DNA from: Lentisphaera sp.
Lineage (GTDB): Bacteria; Verrucomicrobiota; Lentisphaeria; Victivallales; GWF2-50-93
Direction: 5' to 3'
DNA: 18,547 bases
NCBI GenBank assembly: GCA_020721745.1
Contig: DYMC01000022.1
Coordinates: 1 to 18,547, forward strand
Position numbers and translations under genes: made by a program. The number at the start of each line of letters is the position of its first letter. Position 1 is the first letter of the stretch. Shown here piece by piece: positions 1 through 5,696 of the stretch. The notes below the pieces were generated by a model. The model was not told where the DNA came from, did no database searches, and saw nothing but the letters and a program-made list of their open reading frames with translations.

Positions 1-98
1 CCTCTGTCCTCTGTCCTCTGTCGTCTGTCGTCTGTCGTCTGATCTCTGTCCTCTGCCCTCTGTCGTCTGATCTCCGACCTCCGATTACCGATCTCCGA
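1..98. repeat. Degenerate heptanucleotide tandem repeat, 14 units
   Basis: The first 98 bases read in perfect 7-nt phase as 14 units. The first three units are CCTCTGT, then CGTCTGT and CGTCTGA variants, and from about position 71 units of the type TCTCCGA/CCTCCGA; the overall pattern is NNTCYGW. The strand is strongly pyrimidine-rich. The array starts at or before the window edge, so its full length is unknown. It runs over the last codons and the stop of the minus-strand YkgJ-type gene. The unit length is not a multiple of three, so copy-number change would alter that protein's C-terminus. Heptamer short tandem repeats are known from other bacteria, for example heterocystous cyanobacteria; nothing here shows a function. 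Confidence 0.9.
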
Positions 99-432
99 CC
101 TCCTGTCCTCCCTTGCATTCCTTCTCCCATCCGGGGAAGTTCCACTCCAAGGGGAATCGCCGGCACTGCGAGGGGCGCACTCCATATATTTGGCATGATT
201 TTCCTTCGGGGTCGAAGAAGATGCACTCGCCGTTTTCCTTCTCCTTGAGGGATAGATTCTTCCGGCTCGATGTCAGCTTTGCGAATTTCGCAAGGAAGTC
301 TCTTGTAGCCAGACCAAGATGGGCCGCGATGGCATCGGCCTCATCCGCGGAGAGGATGACATATCCCGGCCAGCTGCAGCAGGCGCCGCAGCGGAGGCAG
401 GTGAATTTGCTTTTGCCTGATTTTGATTCCAT
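85..432 (-). CDS. YkgJ-type CxxCxxCC cysteine-cluster protein
   Basis: A 115-residue protein with the N-terminal motif C12-L-R-C15-G-A-C18-C19, followed by further cysteines at about 70, 80, 90 and 106, including a GVRPSQCRRFP segment. This is the pattern of the YkgJ / CxxCxxCC family, small soluble proteins thought to bind zinc or iron (possibly an Fe-S cluster); their biochemical role is not established. The ATG at 432 is chosen over an in-frame TTG at 468 because a good promoter (-35 TTGCCT, -10 TATATT) would overlap the longer version and because the motif normally lies near the N-terminus. There is no Shine-Dalgarno sequence before the ATG, which fits a near-leaderless mRNA. The last few codons lie in the heptamer repeat, so the extreme C-terminus (GGQEVGDR) is probably repeat-derived. 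It carries one copy of the TGCGA-N3-TCGCA palindrome (280-292). Confidence 0.85.
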   Translation of the reverse strand: MESKSGKSKFTCLRCGACCSWPGYVILSADEADAIAAHLGLATRDFLAKFAKLTSSRKNLSLKEKENGECIFFDPEGKSCQIYGVRPSQCRRFPLEWNFPGWEKECKGGQEVGDR

Positions 433-440
433 ACCGGGAG

Positions 441-468
441 AATATAGCCCCGGGCGGGATAAAGGCAA
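441..468 (-). promoter_or_regulatory. Putative sigma70-type promoter of the YkgJ-type gene
   Basis: On the minus strand TTGCCT (463-468), a 16-nt spacer and TATATT (441-446) match the -35/-10 consensus well. Only 8 nt separate the -10 box from the ATG at 432, so transcription would start at or beside the start codon. Predicted from sequence only. Confidence 0.5.
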
Positions 469-535
469 AACATTGTTGCAACGAACACGAACCTACGTGA
501 ATATCTTCGACGTGATCGGCGATCTTTTTTTTGAG

Positions 536-551
536 ACGTTCACACGTTCAG
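536..551. repeat. 8-nt direct repeat upstream of the nucleotidyltransferase
   Basis: Two back-to-back copies, ACGTTCAC and ACGTTCAG, lie just upstream of the putative -35 box (555-560) of the plus-strand module. The position suits a repressor or activator site, as expected for an autoregulated module. They could be chance. Confidence 0.35.
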
Positions 552-554
552 TGT

Positions 555-582
555 TTGCCGAATACCGGATTGAAGTTATAGT
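555..582 (+). promoter_or_regulatory. Putative sigma70-type promoter of the nucleotidyltransferase pair
   Basis: TTGCCG (555-560), a 16-nt spacer and TATAGT (577-582) form a good -35/-10 pair. The ATG lies 10 nt after the -10 box, so the 5' leader would be only a few nucleotides. The geometry mirrors the divergent promoter at 441-468. Confidence 0.5.
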
Positions 583-592
583 AGGCAAAGAG

Positions 593-1117
593 ATGAAAAA
601 AACTCTACAGACATTGACCCTGTTGAAATCCGAAGGTTTTTTCGAAGACTACGCGGTGGGTGGAGCTGTGGCCGCGTTCTTCTATATAGAACCGACCCTC
701 ACGGAGGACTTGGACGTCTTCATTGCAATAAAAGACGGAAATGCCCCCATAATATCGCTTTCTCCGATATACAAGCGCCTTGAACAGCTTGGGTATTTCG
801 ATTTTGAAAAGGAAGAAGTTCTGATTGACAAATGGGCTGTCCAGTTTCTCCCGGTAAGTACCGGACTGGAGAAGGAGCCCTTGGACAAAGCCTCTGAAAA
901 AGTCATAGAAGGCGAAACTATCCGCGTCTTCTCTCAGGAGCATCTCATGGCCATCTGCGTGTCAGTGGGAAGACCAAAGGACAAAATAAGACTGTCACAA
1001 TTCATCGAATCGGACAGCTACGACAAGCTCGTGTTTCAGGACTTGCTCGAACGTCATGGACTCAAGGAGAAATGGAAAAAAATAGAGGCTTTGATATCCG
1101 ATGACAAAAGCAATTGA
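593..1117 (+). CDS. AbiEii-like nucleotidyltransferase
   Basis: A 174-residue protein with the minimal nucleotidyltransferase signature: G23-G24 in the segment AVGGAVAAFFYIEP, then after 14 residues D39-L-D41 in TEDLDVFIA. This hGG...DhD pattern defines the Pol-beta-like fold, with the two acidic residues as metal ligands. The layout and the context resemble AbiEii/AbiGii-type toxin nucleotidyltransferases of type IV abortive-infection toxin-antitoxin systems; some such toxins modify tRNA. The reading frame stays open upstream to about position 113, but that part is antisense to the YkgJ-type gene. The ATG at 593 starts a normal family N-terminus (MKKTLQTLTLLKSEGF) and has a promoter directly before it. 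The following small gene overlaps it by 17 nt. Base composition is AT-richer than the neighbouring genes, suggesting acquisition. The family assignment is firm; toxin function is inference. Confidence 0.8.
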   Translation: MKKTLQTLTLLKSEGFFEDYAVGGAVAAFFYIEPTLTEDLDVFIAIKDGNAPIISLSPIYKRLEQLGYFDFEKEEVLIDKWAVQFLPVSTGLEKEPLDKASEKVIEGETIRVFSQEHLMAICVSVGRPKDKIRLSQFIESDSYDKLVFQDLLERHGLKEKWKKIEALISDDKSN

Positions 1118-1298
1118 GATATCGGACAGAAAAAAATCCCTTCACTCCGCCAAGGAGATGGCCATCCGCAGAAAAGACGAGCATCGCCGCCGGCTGATTG
1201 CACTGTCCATTGACGAAAAAATCAAGATCATCGAATCCCTGCGCGAAAGGCTCACCCCCATACGAGAAGCCCGCCGCTCAAACAGCAATAAAAATTGA
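1101..1298 (+). CDS. Small helical protein paired with the nucleotidyltransferase
   Basis: A 65-residue, highly charged protein, predicted helical throughout, with the segment RRRLIALSIDEKIKIIESLRERLTPIREARR. The ATG at 1101 lies inside the last codons of the nucleotidyltransferase gene (17-nt overlap, different frame), so the two are almost certainly co-transcribed and translationally coupled. From memory, small proteins with a similar 'RRRLxALxxxEKIxIxExLRE' core sit beside nucleotidyltransferase genes in many bacteria, which would make this a cognate partner (antitoxin-like or regulatory). It is not AbiEi, which is larger and carries a winged-helix domain. No catalytic motif is visible. 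The gene is supported by overlap, composition shared with its partner and a coherent charged sequence; the function is unknown. Confidence 0.6.
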   Translation: MTKAIEISDRKKSLHSAKEMAIRRKDEHRRRLIALSIDEKIKIIESLRERLTPIREARRSNSNKN

Positions 1299-1341
1299 GG
1301 ACACACACATCAACCTCGCGTCCGATGCGAATCATGCTCTC

Positions 1342-1373
1342 TTAGCCCGCCTTTCGCGGGGAAAACGGGCTAA
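1342..1373. terminator. Stem-loop at the 3' end of recD2 (candidate bidirectional terminator)
   Basis: TTAGCCCG (1342-1349) pairs perfectly with CGGGCTAA (1366-1373). An alternative inner stem is CCCGC (1346-1350) with GCGGG (1356-1360). The structure overlaps the recD2 stop codon (1370-1372) and lies 43 nt after the 65-residue gene, so it sits where convergent transcripts end. T-rich stretches lie within the arms and loop rather than in a classic tail, so terminator strength is uncertain. It shares 22 of 25 positions with the gene-end element at 9235-9259. Confidence 0.5.
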
Positions 1374-3568
1374 AACCCGAGGATTCTCTCTCTCAACAGG
1401 GAGTAGCGCCTGTCCACGCGGAAGTTTTTCACCGCTATCGCGAGAGCCTTTCGCGAGCCGACCATGACGAGCAGCCTCTTCGCCCGGGTCATGGCGGTGT
1501 AGACCAGATTCCGTCTGAGCATGATGAAATGCTGGGTGAGGATCGGCACGACAACGGCCGGGAATTCGCACCCCTGCGCCTTGTGGATGGTGGTGGCGTA
1601 GCAATGCACTATCTGGTCCGCCTCGAGGAAGTCATACTCGACGAGGAATCCGTCGAAATCCGCCTTGAACTTCTTCTCGCCGTGGTCAATGTGGACTATT
1701 CTTCCCATCTCGCCGTTGAAGACCGACTTGTCGTAGTTGTTCGATATCTGCATAACCCTGTCTCCGGAGCGGAAGACGCTCTCCCCGAAGCGGAACTGGG
1801 GTCTGCGCCCGCCGTCCGGATTCAATGCGTCCTGCAGCCTCCTGTTGAGTGTCACTGCGCCGCATTCGCCCTTGTTCATGGGCGCGAGCACCTGGACATC
1901 GCGGAGCGGGTTCATCCCGAAGCGCCTGGGTATCCGCGAGGAGACGAGCTTCACTATCATGTCCGCGGCGGCGGCCGCGTCGTCGCAGTCCACCCAGTAG
2001 AAATCGGAAATCTTGTCCTTCGGCACCGGGGTGGTGTCGGGCATCGAACCGGAGTTGACCAGATAGGCGTTTGATATTATCCTGCTGCCGGAGAGCTGCC
2101 TGTATATCTGTGTGAGGCGGGTGCAGTGGGCTATCCCGGACGAGATGATGTCGGCGAGGACGCTTCCCGGCCCGACGGACGGAAGCTGGTCCGAGTCGCC
2201 GACCATCACGACAGTGGTTCCCGATGCGACAGCGCGGAGGAGATAATACGAGAGCTGGACATCCAGCATTGAAACCTCGTCAACCACTATCAGGTCGCAG
2301 TTCAGCGGTCTGTGCTCATTGTATACGAAGTTGCGCTTCTCCGGTTCCCACTTGAGGAGCCTGTGTATTGTCATGGCGGGATGCCGGCATGCCTCGCTCA
2401 TGCGCTTGGCCGCCCTGCCCGTCGGGGCGCAGAGATAGACCCGCAGTCTTGCGATTTTCGCAAGCCGGACTATCTCGCTTACGACGGTGGTCTTGCCGAC
2501 GCCTGGTCCGCCGGTTATGACGCTGAACGGATGCCTGGCCGCGCCCTCGACCGCACGGTGCTGGAGTTCGTTGAGATGGATATGCGGAGGGGAGTTCACG
2601 GAGAGCATGGCCGCGCCCCTGTGCCTGGAGGCGGAGGCTATGCGCCGTATGGCTCCTGCCGCGCCTCTCTCCGCGGATTCGAGCTGGGCAAGGTATAGCG
2701 CGCTGCGAAATTCGCAGTCCGGCGGGGTCGGGACGCGGGAGAGGAGTCCGCCGGAGACTGCCTCGGCCACGCCGGCCCTGGCGTTTCCCTCGTCCACTCC
2801 GAGGATTTCGACGGCGTATTCGAGCAGTTTATCCTCGGGGTAGCAGACGTGCCCCTCCTCGGAGAGTCTTTTCATGCAGAAGGCCGCTCCCGAGGAGAGC
2901 CTGAAGATGTTTGTCCTGCCGATGCCGAGGCTGAGCGCTATCCTGTCGGCCATGATGAAGCCGATTCCATGTATGTCGTCGGCAAGCCGGTATGGATTTT
3001 CCTTTACGACGGCAGGAGTTTTATCTCCGTAGAATCGGAAGATCTTCTGCGCGTATGCGAGGCTTATCCCGAGGCTTTGCAGGAAGATGAATATCTCGCG
3101 CTTGGCGGAGTTGTCGCGCCATGCGTCGCGGACCATGGCGAGTCGTTTTTTCCCGAGGCCTGGGATTTCGAGGAGGCGGGATGAGTAGTTGTCGAGCATG
3201 TCCAGGGTTCTTGTGCCGAAGTGGTCCACGATGCACTCGGCCAGCTTCTCGCCGATGCCCGGGATGAGGCCGGAGCCGAGATACTTTTTTATCCCCTCGG
3301 GAGTTTTGGGGAGTGTGAACTTGACCGAGCGCGCCCTGAACTGGCGTCCGAAGTCCTTGTGCTTCTCCCATACGCCGCTCATCTCCACGCTCTGCCCCTC
3401 GAAGGCCCCGGAGAAGGGACCCACGGCGGTGTGCTCGACTCCGTCGGCGCCTTTTATCCGTATGACGGAGTAGTCGCGGTCCTCGCTGGTAAAGACGAGC
3501 CTGCTGATGTCTCCGCGCAGGGAATGCTCGACGGTGCTTATCTGTTCGTCATTCTTTTCCATGGACAT
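1370..3568 (-). CDS. recD2: RecD2 family ATP-dependent 5'-3' DNA helicase
   Basis: A 732-residue SF1B helicase of the usual RecD2 length. The N-terminal half has an OB-like segment and helix-hairpin-helix motifs (GSGLIPGIGEKLA around 98-110, IPGLGKKRL around 135-143), which mark RecD2 rather than RecBCD-bound RecD. Helicase motifs follow in order: Walker A GGPGVGKTT (353-361), APTGRAAKRM (381-390), Walker B VVDEVSML (428-435), GDSDQLPSVGPGS (457-469), YATTIHKAQGCEFPAVVVP (657-675) and YTAMTRAKRLLVMVG (690-704). In Deinococcus and Bacillus RecD2 works in DNA repair and replication-fork maintenance without RecBC. ATG 3568 has GGAAG 9 nt upstream; an in-frame ATG at 3562 also exists, 10 nt after a GATAAT -10-like box. 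It carries two TGCGA-N3-TCGCA palindromes. It is divergent from the phosphoesterase-comEC-bioD operon. Confidence 0.95.
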   Translation of the reverse strand: MSMEKNDEQISTVEHSLRGDISRLVFTSEDRDYSVIRIKGADGVEHTAVGPFSGAFEGQSVEMSGVWEKHKDFGRQFRARSVKFTLPKTPEGIKKYLGSGLIPGIGEKLAECIVDHFGTRTLDMLDNYSSRLLEIPGLGKKRLAMVRDAWRDNSAKREIFIFLQSLGISLAYAQKIFRFYGDKTPAVVKENPYRLADDIHGIGFIMADRIALSLGIGRTNIFRLSSGAAFCMKRLSEEGHVCYPEDKLLEYAVEILGVDEGNARAGVAEAVSGGLLSRVPTPPDCEFRSALYLAQLESAERGAAGAIRRIASASRHRGAAMLSVNSPPHIHLNELQHRAVEGAARHPFSVITGGPGVGKTTVVSEIVRLAKIARLRVYLCAPTGRAAKRMSEACRHPAMTIHRLLKWEPEKRNFVYNEHRPLNCDLIVVDEVSMLDVQLSYYLLRAVASGTTVVMVGDSDQLPSVGPGSVLADIISSGIAHCTRLTQIYRQLSGSRIISNAYLVNSGSMPDTTPVPKDKISDFYWVDCDDAAAAADMIVKLVSSRIPRRFGMNPLRDVQVLAPMNKGECGAVTLNRRLQDALNPDGGRRPQFRFGESVFRSGDRVMQISNNYDKSVFNGEMGRIVHIDHGEKKFKADFDGFLVEYDFLEADQIVHCYATTIHKAQGCEFPAVVVPILTQHFIMLRRNLVYTAMTRAKRLLVMVGSRKALAIAVKNFRVDRRYSLLRERILGF

Positions 3569-3607
3569 TCATATTATCTTCCGGAGCGGTTTTTGCAAAT
3601 CGCTAGC

Positions 3608-3624
3608 ATTTCCAAAATGGAAAT
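3608..3624. promoter_or_regulatory. 17-bp inverted repeat in the recD2/phosphoesterase divergent intergenic region
   Basis: ATTTCCA-AAA-TGGAAAT is a perfect 7-bp inverted repeat with a 3-nt centre, inside the 115-bp gap between divergent recD2 and the phosphoesterase operon. It lies 40 nt from the recD2 start and 60 nt from the other start. That position suits an operator controlling both directions. No known regulator consensus is recognised. Confidence 0.4.
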
Positions 3625-3649
3625 CAAACGATATCCTCGCACGGGCGGT

Positions 3650-3677
3650 TTGAAAACATGCCTTTGCGGCATAGCTT
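3650..3677 (+). promoter_or_regulatory. Weak putative promoter of the phosphoesterase-comEC-bioD operon
   Basis: TTGAAA (3650-3655), a 16-nt spacer and TAGCTT (3672-3677) sit 6 nt before the ATG at 3684. The -10 box is poor. A small hairpin, ATGCC/GGCAT (3658-3672), overlaps it. No Shine-Dalgarno sequence precedes the ATG. Confidence 0.22.
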
Positions 3678-3683
3678 ATCGGC

Positions 3684-5696
3684 ATGAAGCACAGAAAGGT
3701 CTACATCGTGATACATGGGACGGGCGGCACCTTGAGGCAGACCGTCTCCATGCTGTCGGAGATAAACACCCTCAGCGCGAAATGGTGGGACGGTGTCTTC
3801 CACACCGACAAAAAAAGCGGGCTGGTGCTGAGGAAGATACTTTCGGACGCCGACGACTCCTCGCCGTTGTTCAACGCATCCCGCAAGATAATCGCCTCGA
3901 GGCTTCTGCGCAACTGCGCGAATCCGGAGAAGCCCGGCAACCCGCGCGACTACGCCAGTTTCGACGAGGCGATGCTGGTGGAGCGCTTCCCTGAATTCGA
4001 CATACCGTTCGGCCCCGCCGCGAGGGGAAAGGCCGCCGCCAGGCTCGAGAGGGAGGGACAGGGCGAGTTCATGGGCATGTTCCGATCCGCCGCCGCCTAC
4101 GGAGGGGGAGGATTTTCCGCCTTCATGTCGGATCTGCTCGCCAACCTCCATGACGAAGACGGCACCGCGCTGAGCGAGTCGGAGGCGTTTGTGAAGATCG
4201 CAGCCCTGGCCGGCGGCGAGGAGGCCGCCCGGGATCTGGTGCAGTTGCGCGACATGGGCGAGTCCGGCGCGGACCTGGACACGATATCGAGCGCGACCTT
4301 CTACGCATATGCGCTTGCGAATCACGCGGCTGAGAACGAGCAGCCGTTCAGATACGGGGCCGACTACGAGTTCGTGTTCGTGAACTACCACCAGGGTCTG
4401 CAGCCTCTGATGAAGCAGTTCCCCGAGCCGGGCGACATATACATGGCCGACGTGCCGATTGGCACGATACCGGACCTGCCCTCGGATCTTGCGGCGCTCT
4501 CCGAGAAGGGCTACAGCCTGGCCAGATACGAGGACCACCATCCATACACTGCCGAGCAGATGGAGATGCTGGAGAGCCTCCACAAGAAGGGGCTTATAGG
4601 GTTCTTCGCGATGAGCGGCCCTCTCCAGGGCGAGGAACTGCCGGACGAGGTGCTCAAATGCGGCGGCGACATGGTCTATGAGTCCCTCATAATGGGAAGG
4701 AAGTGGGACAATCCGGCGATGGCCTATCTGAGGAAATGCGTCCACGGGGAGGATCTGGCGCAGGAGCGGACCGACGACGGCAGGCTGCTCACGGAGCTCA
4801 TAAAGGGCGGGACGAACTCGATCGAGATTGTGCAGACCCTCCTGTCCTGCAGAAAGGAAGTGGACATAGGATTGAGACTTTCCGAAAAGGGCTGGGCTGC
4901 GAAAATCGCAAAGGAGCGCGAGGAGATATCGAAGCTGGAGCCGAAGTTCAGGGAGGCGGTGCAGGTGCTCAGGATCGAGAGGCCTGCGGAAGAGAAGGGC
5001 ATGAGCGGCCAGGCGATGGGCTGGGGGAGCGACATGCCCGTCCCGAAGGAGAGGTCGCCGAAGAACGAGATAAGCATATTGATCGCCATGGCGCCGTCCA
5101 CGTCGAGGAAGGAGCCGAAGCTGAAGATCGGAAGGGCGCAGGAGTATTTTTCCCGCGAGATGCCGGAGGCGGACTACCTGCTCTACTGCTATGGGTCAAG
5201 CCTCATCGTGGGCAGACGCCTCAACCAGGCGGACTTCTCGCTGAACCTGTCGGTGCTGATGCGGAAGATAGGCACGGAAAGCGACGGCGGCCACGCGGGC
5301 GCGGCGGTCTGCGGCCCGGACAAGAACCCGAACTATCCGAAGAGCATCCTGGGCAGGGTTGACAAGGGCAACTTCAAGCTCTACTGCAGATATCTGGAGA
5401 AGCACATATCGAAGGACTTGAACGTAAGGATAATCTCGCGCATGAACATCTCCGAGGGGAAGCCGACCAAGGCGCAGGAAGGCGGACTCCGCCAGCTTCT
5501 TGTGCTGATGGCCGCGACGCTGCTGCTAGGCGGGGCGGTCCTGCTCTTCAATTCGGACTACAGGCCGTCGAAACTGGCGGAGCTGAACAAAAAGGATTTC
5601 TTCGCCTGGTTTGGGAAGGAGCATCAGCGGTCCTCGGAGGATGGCGCGGCCCCCGCTCCTGACGATGGCGACAACGAGAGGATGGACGCGCAATGA
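3684..5696 (+). CDS. Membrane-anchored NrnB-like DHH/DHHA1 phosphoesterase, degenerate motif I
   Basis: A 670-residue protein not recognised as a named family, but with clear DHH phosphoesterase hallmarks. Residues 227-240 (DYEFVFVNYHQGLQ) precede DIYMADVP with D256 (motif II), then GYSLARYEDHHPYTAEQ with D284-H285-H286 (motif III), a GGDMVYESL segment near 327-335, and the DHHA1 substrate loop DGGHAGAA (534-541). Order and spacing resemble Bacillus NrnB, which degrades short RNA oligonucleotides. Two oddities stand out. The N-terminus (MKHRKVYIVIHGTGGT) sits where motif I (H-x-D-x-D-G) belongs but lacks both aspartates. About 200 residues then separate it from the next strand, many times the usual distance. 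A single C-terminal membrane helix (about 604-622) is followed by a charged tail. Its stop overlaps comEC by 4 nt. One TGCGA-N3-TCGCA palindrome lies at 4898-4910. Hydrolase activity is uncertain; it may instead bind nucleotides. Confidence 0.75.
   Translation: MKHRKVYIVIHGTGGTLRQTVSMLSEINTLSAKWWDGVFHTDKKSGLVLRKILSDADDSSPLFNASRKIIASRLLRNCANPEKPGNPRDYASFDEAMLVERFPEFDIPFGPAARGKAAARLEREGQGEFMGMFRSAAAYGGGGFSAFMSDLLANLHDEDGTALSESEAFVKIAALAGGEEAARDLVQLRDMGESGADLDTISSATFYAYALANHAAENEQPFRYGADYEFVFVNYHQGLQPLMKQFPEPGDIYMADVPIGTIPDLPSDLAALSEKGYSLARYEDHHPYTAEQMEMLESLHKKGLIGFFAMSGPLQGEELPDEVLKCGGDMVYESLIMGRKWDNPAMAYLRKCVHGEDLAQERTDDGRLLTELIKGGTNSIEIVQTLLSCRKEVDIGLRLSEKGWAAKIAKEREEISKLEPKFREAVQVLRIERPAEEKGMSGQAMGWGSDMPVPKERSPKNEISILIAMAPSTSRKEPKLKIGRAQEYFSREMPEADYLLYCYGSSLIVGRRLNQADFSLNLSVLMRKIGTESDGGHAGAAVCGPDKNPNYPKSILGRVDKGNFKLYCRYLEKHISKDLNVRIISRMNISEGKPTKAQEGGLRQLLVLMAATLLLGGAVLLFNSDYRPSKLAELNKKDFFAWFGKEHQRSSEDGAAPAPDDGDNERMDAQ

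Noticed and set aside
1..98. Possible CRISPR array
   Set aside because: The repeats are contiguous 7-mers with no spacers; there is no cas gene in the window.
517..533. GATCG-G-CGATC followed by a T run, resembling a terminator
   Set aside because: The stem is only 5 bp with an impossible 1-nt loop, and no plus-strand gene ends upstream of it.
113..592. Open frame upstream of and in frame with the nucleotidyltransferase
   Set aside because: It is antisense to the YkgJ-type gene, whose cysteine motifs are clear, and it adds no recognisable domain. The promoter at 555-582 lies inside it.
3624..4745. Long open frame on the minus strand opposite the phosphoesterase
   Set aside because: It is low-complexity, rich in Arg, His and Gly, without motifs, and mirrors the codon usage of the real gene on the other strand.
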